DNA of 64,000 bases from an uncultured Oscillibacter sp. Lineage in GTDB: Bacteria > Bacillota > Clostridia > Oscillospirales > Oscillospiraceae. The notes beneath the pieces are model-generated. The model searched no databases, was not told the origin of the DNA, and worked only from the letters and a program-made list of their open reading frames with translations. Positions 15,904 to 25,118 of this stretch are shown here, piece after piece (position 1 is the stretch's first letter; each line of letters starts with the position of its first letter). The stretch covers positions 21,899 to 85,898 of the forward strand of contig NZ_CAJTUX010000004.1 in the NCBI RefSeq assembly GCF_910579365.1, written 5' to 3'. A program made the translations under genes and the position numbers.

Positions 15904-17643
15904 TTACATCAGCAGAATCTCTCCGCTGGCCAGCTTGGCGGTACACTGCCGGGACTCGTGCCGCAGGCGGAGAATCTCCTTCCCGAAGATGATCTCCGTT
16001 CCCGCGTACGCAACGCCGCACTCCAGCCGTCCGCTCTCTTTTTCCTTCTCCTTCTGTCCGGCCTTGTTGTCGGCCAGTTCCTCCTCCAGCTGCTTTAGCT
16101 TGAGCTCGGTTACGGAAATCTTCATTCGGACCTTGCCCATCAAACTGGACTTGGTCGGGCTGTCCAGCTGGGCCTCCAGCCTTTCCAGGTCCTGGCCCAG
16201 TTCTCTCAGCTCCTGTTTGACGAGGTCCCGCTCAAAGTTCGTGCAGGGAAGCCCCCCCAGGGAAACGGAGGTCTTGCACTCCGACTTGGCGCCCACGGCG
16301 CTGGCGCTGATCTTTCGGGCGGCCCAGACCCGGCCGCCTATGATGCTGCCCCGCCCGGAGCGGACCACCACCTCTCCGTCGCAGTAGACGCTGCCGTTGA
16401 CAATGCAGTCCGTCTGCAAATTTTCCCGGACATAGATGGTGGCGTTCTCGATATACTTGGAGAAGATGCACCCCGAGGCCCGAATGACCGTGGTCCCGTC
16501 CCCCAGGATACCCTTGACAACGGTCAGGTCGCCGCCGGCTTTCACGGTGCTGCCCGCTTCCACCACGCCGCCCACATAGATGTTCCCCATTGCCTTGACG
16601 GAAAAGCCGCTGATCACATCGCCCTTGATATTGACATCGCCCACGAACTTAATGCTCCCGGTGGAGAAGTCCACATTGCCGTCAATATCCAGCACCGGCT
16701 TCACCTGGAAGCTGTTGCCGCTAAACTCCACATGACCGGCAATGGAGGCGATCAGCGCGTCTCCATCCTCGCTGATCTCCGTATTTCGGCCCTTGGGAAG
16801 GGGCACGGACTTTCCGCTCTTGGCGGGCACCTCCTGGTCCTGCACGGTCCGGCCCGGCTCCCCCTCGGTGGGCCGGATCAGGCGGCAGATCTCCTGCCCC
16901 TCCTTGACGTTGCAGATGCGGTTCAGGGCGGTATAATCCACCTGACCGAATTCGTCGACCTCCAGCACCCGTTCGATTACCCGGGGAACATAGTCCACAA
17001 TGTTCCCGTTCCGCCCGTCGAAAGCGGGCTTCCCCTTCGCGGCCAGGTACAGGGTAAAATAGCGGTCCCGGTCGTGAACCGCCCGGTCCAGCAGCTTTCT
17101 GTCCACACCGTAGGAGATGCCGTGTTCCGACAGGCTCAGATCGATCATCTCCCGCGTCAGCTCCGCTCCCGCTCCGATGGGAGGGAGCACAATCATCCAC
17201 GCGTAAATCTTATCGGAGGATAGAAAAAGCCAAGGGCGCGCGTCCAGCGCCACCGGCTCGTCCTCCGCCTCCTCCTTTTTCTTGCTGTGCTTGCCTCTGC
17301 TTCTTCCCTTGGCGGCCTTCAGCCGGGAACTGCAAACGCTCCCCAAGGACGATTGCAGCCGGTTTTTCTCCTTCGCAATCATCTCCGGAGGCAGAACGCC
17401 GTCCTCGTCCATACACAGCCGGGGCGGGGGCAGGCCCCCCTTTTCTTTCCGCCGGAGATCATAGAGCTGGCGGAGGGGATGCTCCGCAGGAACCTCCAGC
17501 AGGGAGGGGTCGTTTGAAGCAGGCTCCGAAACCTCCGGGACCTCCTCCACCGTGTTTGTCTGCTCTTTGGCAGGCAGCTCTTCCGGCATCTCTTGCTCTT
17601 TCGCGCCAAACAGAACCGACATCACTTTGTCCTTCAGCCACAT
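15904..17643 (-). CDS. FapA/DUF342-family polymer-forming-type protein
   Basis: 579 residues. The N-terminal 140 residues are charged and low complexity (Glu/Pro-rich, then a Lys-rich RGKHSKKKEEAEDE). The middle matches the DUF342/FapA family: LLPPIGAGAELTREMI, an EHGISYGVD element, and then a right-handed beta-helix with repeats such as GNVDFSTGSIKFVGDVNIKGDV and GGVVEAGSTVKAGGDL. Residues about 480-540 are a coiled coil (LVKQELRELGQDLERLEAQL). FapA proteins are cytoplasmic or polar scaffolds reported in flagellar and surface functions; the role here is unknown. There are no transmembrane segments. It is a single-gene unit with its own promoter and terminator. Confidence 0.85.
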   Translation of the reverse strand: MWLKDKVMSVLFGAKEQEMPEELPAKEQTNTVEEVPEVSEPASNDPSLLEVPAEHPLRQLYDLRRKEKGGLPPPRLCMDEDGVLPPEMIAKEKNRLQSSLGSVCSSRLKAAKGRSRGKHSKKKEEAEDEPVALDARPWLFLSSDKIYAWMIVLPPIGAGAELTREMIDLSLSEHGISYGVDRKLLDRAVHDRDRYFTLYLAAKGKPAFDGRNGNIVDYVPRVIERVLEVDEFGQVDYTALNRICNVKEGQEICRLIRPTEGEPGRTVQDQEVPAKSGKSVPLPKGRNTEISEDGDALIASIAGHVEFSGNSFQVKPVLDIDGNVDFSTGSIKFVGDVNIKGDVISGFSVKAMGNIYVGGVVEAGSTVKAGGDLTVVKGILGDGTTVIRASGCIFSKYIENATIYVRENLQTDCIVNGSVYCDGEVVVRSGRGSIIGGRVWAARKISASAVGAKSECKTSVSLGGLPCTNFERDLVKQELRELGQDLERLEAQLDSPTKSSLMGKVRMKISVTELKLKQLEEELADNKAGQKEKEKESGRLECGVAYAGTEIIFGKEILRLRHESRQCTAKLASGEILLM

Positions 17644-17813
17644 GTTTGCAACACCTCACTTTTGAAACCCTGCTTGAAAAGGCGGGATACCGGAATGGGA
17701 CAAGTTTTTGTCGGGCAGAAGGATTCCGCCCCGGAACCCTGACCGATTACAAAAAGCGCCCGAAAGCCGTGTTCTGACATTTTTCAAACCGAGCTTTATA
17801 TTTTGACGCTTTT

Positions 17814-17842
17814 ATTATACCTGACAAGACCTTCATTGACAA
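17814..17842 (-). promoter_or_regulatory. Sigma-A promoter of the FapA-like gene
   Basis: TTGTCA (17842-17837), 17 bases, TATAAT (17819-17814) on the minus strand; an untranslated leader of about 165 bases follows. The rest of the 17644-18069 gap holds the kinase terminator and no supported gene. Confidence 0.75.
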
Positions 17843-17979
17843 GATGCAACTGCACAATCTGAAAAGAATTTCTCTTTTTCGCCCTGCGTTCCGCTCTGTT
17901 TCTCGCATTAAAATTCATACGCGCAGACGGTTCCCAAAATCCGTGCGCGGCATTCAAAGCTGTCTGCCGCCGGTGAAAC

Positions 17980-18010
17980 GGGAGAGGAACCCTTTCCGGG
18001 TTCCTCTCCC
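17980..18010 (-). terminator. Hairpin terminator after the hybrid kinase gene
   Basis: Perfect 13-bp arms GGGAGAGGAACCC / GGGTTCCTCTCCC with a five-base loop. The U-run is short (GTTTC) on the minus strand. Confidence 0.6.
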
Positions 18011-18069
18011 AGCGCTCTTTCCGCCCGCGTCCGGCCCGTCTCCTCCCTGCCGGACAGACACGGGCTTTT

Positions 18070-20727
18070 TCAGGTCTTTCCAGCCGGATCGCTCCGCGCC
18101 TCGTTTACCGCCTTCACGGTCTGCTCCAGCACCGCCATGTCAATGGGCTTTGCCACATGGGCGTTCATGCCGGCCTCCAGGGCGTCCCGGACGTCCTCCG
18201 CAAAGGCGTTCGCCGTCATGGCGATGATGGGAATCGTCCGCGCCATGGGGTGCCCCAGGTCCCGGATCACTCTGGTGGCCTCATAGCCGTTCATCACCGG
18301 CATCTGCACGTCCATCAAAATCAGCTGGTAAAGGCTCGGAGCGGATTTTTCAAAGGTCTCCGCCGCCATCTTCCCATTCTCGCAGACGTCGCAGGAGGCG
18401 CCCGCCATGTCCAGCAGCTCCCGCAGAATTTCCGCGTTGATGTCGTTGTCCTCCGCCACAAGAATGTGCATTCCCCGCAGGACGCTTTCCCCCTCCCCGG
18501 CGTCCGCCTCCTCCGGCGCGCCGCCCAGGGCGGTCTCCACCCTCTGGCGGAAGCTGGTGAGGAAGAAGGGCTTCGGCAGGAACGCGTTCACGCCCGCCGC
18601 CCGCGCCGCCTCCTCAATTTCCGGCCAGTCATAGCTGGACAGCACCAGAAGCGGGGCCGGGAACTCCTCCCGGATGCGCCTGGCGGTTTCCACGCCGTCC
18701 ATCTCCGGCATTTTCCAGTCCAGAAGCACGAGATCATAGAGGCGGCCTTCCCGTTCGGACTGTCTCACCCGCTCCAGGGCTTCGCGGCCGTTCCGGGCGC
18801 AGTCCACCGCCACTCCGGCTTCCTCCATGGTCATCCGGATGTTCTCACAGACCATCGCCTCATCGTCCGCGGCCAGCATTCGGGCAATGCCGTTCTTCTT
18901 CCAAAAGTCCCGGTCTATGGCCTGCTCGCTGATTCGGAGCTCCAGGTCCACCGTAAAGACGGACCCCTTTCCCTTCTCGCTCTCCACCGAGATTTTTCCG
19001 CCCATCAGGTCCAGAAGGTTTTTGGTTATGGCCATGCCAAGGCCGGTTCCCTGAATCTTGTTGGTAACGCTGTCCTCCTCCCGGGTGAAGGCCTGGAAGA
19101 TTTTTTGGAGGTATTCCGGGCTCATGCCGTAGCCGTCGTCCTCCACAACGAAGCGGAAATGCGCCAAGCGCTTGGCGTTCTGCGGCAGCTCCCGCACGGT
19201 CAGCGTCACGTGGCCGCCCTCCGGCGTGTACTTCACGGCGTTGGACAGCAGGTTCAGCAGAATCTGGTTCAGGCGGAGCTTATCCATCTCCACCCGCTCG
19301 TGCCGGATGTCCCTGCTGTAGACCTCAAATGTATGCCCCCTCTCCTTCATCTGCGGGCGGATGATGGAATCGAGGTTCTCCATCAGGTCCACAATGCTCT
19401 CCTCCGACAGATTCAGCACCGTCTTTCCGGCCTCGATCTTGCTGATGTCCAAAATGTCGTTGATGAGGCCCAGCAGATGCTGGCTGGAGGCCGTGATCTT
19501 CCTTGTGTACTCCCGCACCTTTTCCGGGTTCTTCGCGTCCCGGTTCAAAAGGGCGGCGAAGCCCACGATGGCATTCATAGGCGTGCGGATATCATGGCTC
19601 ATATTGGAGAGGAAGGAACTCTTGGCCCGGTTCGCCTCCTCCGCAATCCGGAAAGCCTGCTCCGCCGTCTCCTTGGACCGGGCCAGCATGGCGTTGGACT
19701 CCTCCAGCCGGGCGTTCATCTCCTCCTGCCGGCGCAGATTCTCCTGCTCCTGCCGGAAGAGGCGGTTGCTGCTCTGCTGTCTCATGAGGGACACCGCCGC
19801 CAGAACCACCAGCAGCACCACCACCACTGTCAAAATCAGCAGCATCCGGATCACCGCCCCCACCATGTTCACGGTACTGGAGGCGACGAACTCCGCCGGA
19901 ATCAGAAACAGCAGCAGCGTGTCGTACTCCGCCAGGGACGTCAGGCAGTAATAGTACTCCCGGTCATGATACCGGAAATTTGCGCTGATGGTGGACCGCT
20001 CCGCCAGCGCGGCCCGGATGTCGGGAATTCTCTGGCCCTCCATCTGCTCCAGCGCCTGGATGGCGTTATAGGCCTGCAGGGCTTTCTCACCGGACACTTC
20101 GTCGTACATCCGGGTTCCGTTGCCCTTCAGGATGTACGTTTCATTCCGGCTGCCGTAGGCGGAGCTGTCGTAATACTCGCGCAGCGTAAACACATCCTTC
20201 AGCAGCACGGCATAGGAAAAGCAGACATCTCCCACCTGAAACGGCTCCTCCAGCTTCTGCACGAAGGCCCAGTAGCTGCCCTGATACAGGTAGCTGTCCG
20301 TAATAAAAGTATAGCGCGCCTCCTCGCCGGAAATCTCGTCAATATCCGTCCAGACGCCCCGCCGTCCGTCCCTGTCGTAGCAGCTTCCCCATCTGTCCAG
20401 CAGCACCAGCCTGGAGCCAAAGCTGTCCATCTCCAGAACCCGCTCCAGATCGCCGATGCAGCCGCTGACCTCCTCCGCCGTTTCAAACCCCTGGATTTTC
20501 AATATATTGACGGAGGCGTCCAGATAGTTCCAGTGTGAGTCCAGCGCTCTTCCCAGGTTCACCCGTATCTGGGACGTAAGCTCGTTCAGCTGGGTGGTGC
20601 GCTCCTCAAAAATCCGTGTCTCCAGATAGTCTTTGAAATACGAAGCGCCCGCCGGCAAAAACAGCAGCAGACACGCCGCCAGCGCCGCCGGAAGCGCCAT
20701 GCGGCGCAGGCTGCTCTTAACGTTCAT
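18070..20727 (-). CDS. Hybrid sensor histidine kinase with two receiver domains
   Basis: 885 residues. One transmembrane helix at about 10-28 and another at about 289-313 bracket a 260-residue extracellular sensor. HisKA has the phospho-His378 in SNMSHDIRTP, followed by HATPase_c (NAVKYTPEGGHV, EDDGYGMSPEYL, GTGLGMAI). Two receivers follow: LLDWKMPEMDG (REC1) and AEDNDIN ... LMDVQMPVMNG (REC2, classic CheY pattern). There is no Hpt and no DNA-binding output. The gene begins 39 bases after a solute-binding lipoprotein gene that has no permease partner, so the lipoprotein probably presents a ligand to the sensor domain; that is inference. Confidence 0.93.
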   Translation of the reverse strand: MNVKSSLRRMALPAALAACLLLFLPAGASYFKDYLETRIFEERTTQLNELTSQIRVNLGRALDSHWNYLDASVNILKIQGFETAEEVSGCIGDLERVLEMDSFGSRLVLLDRWGSCYDRDGRRGVWTDIDEISGEEARYTFITDSYLYQGSYWAFVQKLEEPFQVGDVCFSYAVLLKDVFTLREYYDSSAYGSRNETYILKGNGTRMYDEVSGEKALQAYNAIQALEQMEGQRIPDIRAALAERSTISANFRYHDREYYYCLTSLAEYDTLLLFLIPAEFVASSTVNMVGAVIRMLLILTVVVVLLVVLAAVSLMRQQSSNRLFRQEQENLRRQEEMNARLEESNAMLARSKETAEQAFRIAEEANRAKSSFLSNMSHDIRTPMNAIVGFAALLNRDAKNPEKVREYTRKITASSQHLLGLINDILDISKIEAGKTVLNLSEESIVDLMENLDSIIRPQMKERGHTFEVYSRDIRHERVEMDKLRLNQILLNLLSNAVKYTPEGGHVTLTVRELPQNAKRLAHFRFVVEDDGYGMSPEYLQKIFQAFTREEDSVTNKIQGTGLGMAITKNLLDLMGGKISVESEKGKGSVFTVDLELRISEQAIDRDFWKKNGIARMLAADDEAMVCENIRMTMEEAGVAVDCARNGREALERVRQSEREGRLYDLVLLDWKMPEMDGVETARRIREEFPAPLLVLSSYDWPEIEEAARAAGVNAFLPKPFFLTSFRQRVETALGGAPEEADAGEGESVLRGMHILVAEDNDINAEILRELLDMAGASCDVCENGKMAAETFEKSAPSLYQLILMDVQMPVMNGYEATRVIRDLGHPMARTIPIIAMTANAFAEDVRDALEAGMNAHVAKPIDMAVLEQTVKAVNEARSDPAGKT

Positions 20728-20766
20728 ATTGTTTCCATGCCTCTCTTCCGCCTCCCGAATTCTCCC

Positions 20767-22557
20767 TCACTCCCAGGCGCGCTCCTCCGGAGAGACGGTC
20801 CCCCGCCGCTCCAGATAGCTCCGAAGAAATCCCGCCAGAGATCCCTCGCACACCTGCGCTCCATAAGTCCGGCCCGCCTCCTCGCTGTATCCCCGCGCCA
20901 GGAAGGCCACCTGATACGTCTTTTCATCCTCCAGCGGAGCGCCGTCCCGGGTCACCAGAACATAGGGGAAGGGATGGCCGTCCCCCTCCGCGTCAAAGCC
21001 CGCCGCGGCCAGCTCCCCGGCCTGAGCACCGGTCATAGACAGCAATGCGTACTCCCCGTCAAAGGCGGGGACAATGGAGCGGACAATCTCCACATTGATC
21101 TTCCCCGCGTAGAGTTTTCCCGTCACGCTGGACGGAAGCTCCACGCCTCCTTCATGGAACTCTCCCAGAGGAATGATGGCCGCGCCGGCCCCCACGGCGG
21201 AGCCCAACGCCCTGCCGATCAGCTCCGCAGTCTCCTCCAGGGTGAAATCCTCCGTACTCTCGCAGAAAGAAAGCTGATCCGAATGCTCCAGATAGTTCCT
21301 TTGAAGGGCGTCCATGCGGGCGATGCACCCGGGCCCGTCCATGCCGTTCTCCCCGCGGAACCACTCTTTATAGGCCTGCCCCATTTCGGACAGCACGTTT
21401 TCCCAGCGGACATAGGTCATGGGAAACGCCCGCCCCTCCCACAGCGCCTGCTGGGCGTCGTGAATCAGATTCCCCTCCGGAATGACCGCGCTGTCAAGCA
21501 CGCTCATGACGCAGGGCGTTTCCTCGGTGATGAAGGCGGCCTGCCCCTCCGGGGAAAACAGCAGCGACAAAATCCGGATGGCATTCTCCAGCTTCTTCTC
21601 GTTGCCCGGCTCCGTCAGCCGTTTGCTGATTCCAAAGTAACAGGTGGGGTTGTACATGTAGAGGTTCTTGCTGCCGTTCTCGCTGATAAAGGGCATGAGT
21701 CCCAGCTGATCGCCGGTCTCCGGGAACGCGGTGATGTTGACCGTCTGTACCGCCGTGCAGAAAACCGCCCTCCGGCCTCCCAGATAATCCAGAATCAGTC
21801 TGGGGCTGCTCCGGTCCTCCGGGTCGGCGTGAAACATCCCGATGTCTATGTAACGCTGCACATAGTCCATGGTGTCCTCCCAGACGCCTTTCGCCGTGGC
21901 CGTTCCGGCCAGGAACTCCCGCTCCCACTTCACGCCTTCCGGGGTCGTCAGCCAGCTGGTTTTGGCCAGGTTGAACACGCTGGAAAACGGGCCTCCGGTA
22001 AGCTGCGTGCCGATGACGCCGGGGATCAGGCCCTCCGCCTCGATTTCCCCGCAGAGCGCTTCCAGCTCTTCAAAGTTCGTGGGTACCTTCCATCCCTTTT
22101 CCTCCAGCAGCGTCTTGTTGTAAAAGATGCCGTACATCGCGCTGTCCACAGGCAGGAGGTAGACGCCGCCGTCAATGGCCACCCGGTCCAAAATGGCTGT
22201 GGAAAACCGGTTGACAAAATCATAGCCGGACAGGTCCGCCAGGCGCTCTTTCGCCAGGTCCTTATCCAAAATTTGAGACGTTATAAAAATATCGGGAATA
22301 TCGCCGGCCCGCATCTGCGCCCAGCTGTAGCCCGTTCGGTTGCCCCCCGTGTAGGAGCGGAACTCCAGCTCGATATCCGGACAGGTCTGGGCCAGCAGGT
22401 CCAAAAACACCTTATGCCGACTGTAGCTGCCCCAGGTTTCCCAGGTCAGGGCCTCCCCGCCGGAGGCGCGGCCCCCTGCCAGGGGGGCGCAGGCGGACAG
22501 CAGCAGAGCCGCCGCAAAAAACAGCGCCAACACGCGGCGGGCCGGTTTCATGGTCAT
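20767..22557 (-). CDS. Lipoprotein: extracellular solute-binding domain fused to a 5'-nucleotidase C-terminal-like domain
   Basis: 596 residues, start chosen at ATG 22557 because AGGAGG lies 8 bases upstream; longer in-frame starts lack a site. The lipobox LLSAC places the lipid on Cys23. Residues about 35-420 resemble family-1 solute-binding proteins (ALTWETWGSY, GDIPDIFITSQIL, YGIFYNKTLLEEKGW). The last 150 residues (AGAAIIPLGEFHEGG, KLYAGKINVEIVRSIVPAFDGEYALLSMTGAQAGEL, DEKTYQVAF) have the order of the 5'-nucleotidase substrate-binding C-domain, without the metallophosphoesterase part. No permease or ATPase is nearby; the next gene is the hybrid kinase. The fusion call is from pattern and needs a profile search. 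Confidence 0.78.
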   Translation of the reverse strand: MTMKPARRVLALFFAAALLLSACAPLAGGRASGGEALTWETWGSYSRHKVFLDLLAQTCPDIELEFRSYTGGNRTGYSWAQMRAGDIPDIFITSQILDKDLAKERLADLSGYDFVNRFSTAILDRVAIDGGVYLLPVDSAMYGIFYNKTLLEEKGWKVPTNFEELEALCGEIEAEGLIPGVIGTQLTGGPFSSVFNLAKTSWLTTPEGVKWEREFLAGTATAKGVWEDTMDYVQRYIDIGMFHADPEDRSSPRLILDYLGGRRAVFCTAVQTVNITAFPETGDQLGLMPFISENGSKNLYMYNPTCYFGISKRLTEPGNEKKLENAIRILSLLFSPEGQAAFITEETPCVMSVLDSAVIPEGNLIHDAQQALWEGRAFPMTYVRWENVLSEMGQAYKEWFRGENGMDGPGCIARMDALQRNYLEHSDQLSFCESTEDFTLEETAELIGRALGSAVGAGAAIIPLGEFHEGGVELPSSVTGKLYAGKINVEIVRSIVPAFDGEYALLSMTGAQAGELAAAGFDAEGDGHPFPYVLVTRDGAPLEDEKTYQVAFLARGYSEEAGRTYGAQVCEGSLAGFLRSYLERRGTVSPEERAWE

Positions 22558-22686
22558 AAGAACGGCCTCCTCTTGTTTGTTCCGATGCGCTCTGTGCCGC
22601 AGGGCGGCCGGCAGCCTCTTTTTTCGAAAGCAGGCGCAAGGGGACTCCCGCACCCGTTCAAAAACGCGCAAAAAGCCGCAGATAGA

Positions 22687-22715
22687 ATTTTACATACCAT
22701 CACGGAAAAAGTCAA
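22687..22715 (-). promoter_or_regulatory. Sigma-A promoter of the lipoprotein-kinase pair
   Basis: TTGACT (22715-22710), 17 bases, TAAAAT (22692-22687) on the minus strand, with a leader of about 125 bases before ATG 22557. Confidence 0.7.
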
Positions 22716-22774
22716 GGCCGCGTCCCCACGGACGCGCGGACGAAGAAAAAGCGGGAAGCCGGTAAAATCCGCCG

Positions 22775-22803
22775 TTGAAGATTCCCTCGATGTGGGCTAT
22801 ACT
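22775..22803 (+). promoter_or_regulatory. Sigma-A promoter of the helicase gene
   Basis: TTGAAG, 17 bases, TATACT on the plus strand, about 50 bases before ATG 22854. It faces away from the lipoprotein promoter 60 bases to its left. Confidence 0.6.
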
Positions 22804-22853
22804 ATTCCATAGCGATAAAAAAAGTTTGCCGCCAAGCGGGAGGAGGGAGCGCC

Positions 22854-25067
22854 ATGTCCGGACGGGGCCGCGGAAAATATTGGACTGCATCGGTTCTGAA
22901 GCGGCGGGGGTGGACCAACGAGCTGATTCGCGCGCTGCTTCCCAAGCCGCGCTATATCCTCTCCGGCGAGCAGAGTATCCGGGTCTGGGACAAGGAGGAG
23001 GTCCGCGCGGCGGAGAACGGTCCCGGCTTTTCCAGGCGGGAATCCGCCGCCCCCTCCGGCACGTCCAGGCCATCGGGACCGGAAGTGCGGCGGACCCGCG
23101 CCGCTCTGGCGCAGGCATGGGACGGCGCGGAGAAGGACGAAACCCTCCCCTGGCTTCTGGCCGGGCAGTATCACCGCGCCATTCTCTCCCGCCTCTCCGC
23201 CGGGGGAAGGGGGCGGGGGCTCCGCGCCACGCAGGCCGCCGCCTGGCTGAGCGAGTTTCTGGCTCTGGAGCAGCGCTGCGACGTCCAGCGCCTTCCGGAA
23301 ATTCTGAAAACCTTTCTCCAGACCGCCGGCTGGATGGGCGAATATCCCCGGCATCCGCTGACCGGGCAGGTCTTTGCCCGGTATCCCCAAGTCCTGCGTG
23401 CCGCGGCGGCGCAGACCGCCGCAGAGTTCACCGCCGCCCAGCCGGAGGCGGACCTTGGCAAGCTGCTGCGGGCGAAGGATTTCCCGGCAGAGCAGCTGCT
23501 GCGGGAGGGGCTGGGCGCCGTCTGGTCGGTCTAGTACGTTCCCCAGGCCATCCGCACCAGCCTGTCGCTTTTGATCGCCCTGAACCCCAAGGACGAATAC
23601 CCGGAGGCCCGCCGCCTGCGCCGCCATTTCGTCCTTCACTTGGGGGGCACCAATACCGGAAAGACCTACGCCGGCTTTCAAAGGCTGATGCGGGCGGAGA
23701 CGGGGGTGTACCTGGCGCCGCTGCGCCTTCTGGCCCTGGAGGCCCAGGAGACGCTTCTGAACGCCGGGGTGGACTGCGGCCTCTCCACCGGCGAGGAGGA
23801 GGACCTGCGGGAGGAGGACACCCACGTAGCCGCCACGGCGGAAAAGCTGGAGCTGAGGCGGCGCTATGACGTGGCGGTGATTGACGAGTGCCAGATGATC
23901 GCCGACCCGCAGCGGGGCTACGCCTGGACCCGGGCCATCCTGGGCGTTCTGGCCCCGGAGGTCCACCTCTGCGCCGCTCCGGAGGCCAAGGACCTGCTTC
24001 TGCGTTTGATTGAAAGCTGCGGGGACAGCGCGGAGGTGGAGGTCCATCAGCGGACCACGCCGCTGATCTGCATGTCCCGGACGGTGGATTACCACCGCGT
24101 CCAGCCGGGGGACGCTCTCATCACCTTCTCCAAGGTGGGCGTGCTCAGCGTGGCGGAGGACCTGCGCCAGAGCGGGAAGGAACCGGCCATCATCTACGGA
24201 GCCCTCCCCTACTCCACCCGGCGCAAACAGATGGAGGGCTTCCTGGCCGGGGAGATGGAGTATATCGTCTCCACCGACGCCATCGGCATGGGCCTGAACC
24301 TCCCCATCCGGCGGATTATCTTTCTGGAAACGGAGAAGTTCGACGGCGTGGAGCGCCGGGAACTGCGGCCCGGGGAAATCCGCCAGATTGCCGGCCGGGC
24401 CGGCCGGTTCGGCATGTACAACAAAGGCTATGTGGGAGCGGTCCAGAACCTGGAGACCATCCGAGCGGGGCTGGAGGCGGTTATCCCGCCCCTTTCGTAC
24501 GCCGTGGCCGGCTTTTCCGACCTGGTGCTTCAAACGGAGTTCGACCTGCTGGAGGTGCTTACCCAGTGGAACCAGATGCCCACGGTGGAACCCTACCGCA
24601 AGCTGGACATCACCCGGTATATCACCATGATCTCCAAGATGCGGGAAATGGGTTTCCTCCTCTCCCCGGAGCAGGAGCTCCGGGCCGCCAACATCCCCTT
24701 CGACGAGACGGAGGACGCCCTGCGGGAGCTGTTTTTTCAGTTCCTGCACCGCTGGCAGCGGGGAGAGGCCGTGGAACAGCCCGGACTCCCGGAGGGAGAG
24801 GCCACCCTTCCAGAGCTGGAGCTGTACTACCGGAAGCTGGACCTCTACTTCTCCTTTTCCAAGGCCTTCGGCTGCCCGGTGGACGAGGACAGACTCTACG
24901 ACAGCCGGGAACGGGTGGCCGGAGAGATCAACGAGATTCTGCTCCACCGCCTGCGGAACAACATCCGTTTCTGCGACCTCTGCGGGAAGGCCCTGCCCCT
25001 GTACCACCGGGGGAGGCTGTGCGACACCTGCTTTCAAAAAAGCCGGAAGAGCCGGAGCCGGCGCTAA
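22854..25067 (+). pseudogene. SUV3-like ATP-dependent RNA helicase gene interrupted by an in-frame TAG
   Basis: One continuous frame runs from ATG 22854 (GGAGGAGGGAG upstream) to TAA 25067 with a single TAG at 23532-23534. The part before it (226 aa) is an N-terminal accessory domain (KYWTASVLKRRGWTNELIRALL). The part after it has helicase motif I GGTNTGKTYAGF, Ia LAPLRLLALE, II IDECQMI, motif VI-type IAGRAGRFG and STDAIGMGLNL, then a SUV3-like C-terminal helical region and a CDLCGKALP ... CDTC zinc knuckle. The second part has no ribosome binding site; its first possible start is TTG 23571. So this is a nonsense-interrupted gene, a read-through gene or a sequence error. SUV3 relatives unwind RNA for turnover. 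Confidence 0.75.
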
Positions 25068-25118
25068 GCCCCGCCGCAGGCGGGCGGAAATCACCACTTG
25101 TCAGAGAGGAACAAAATC

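Noticed and set aside
18157..20538. Plus-strand frame of 793 codons opposite the hybrid kinase
   Set aside because: His/Gln-rich low-complexity product; the minus strand has complete HisKA, HATPase and REC motifs.
23532..23534. TAG as a pyrrolysine or selenocysteine-like recoding site
   Set aside because: The protein is not a methyltransferase or redox enzyme, no recoding element is visible, and TAG is not the selenocysteine codon. Read-through or mutation is more likely.
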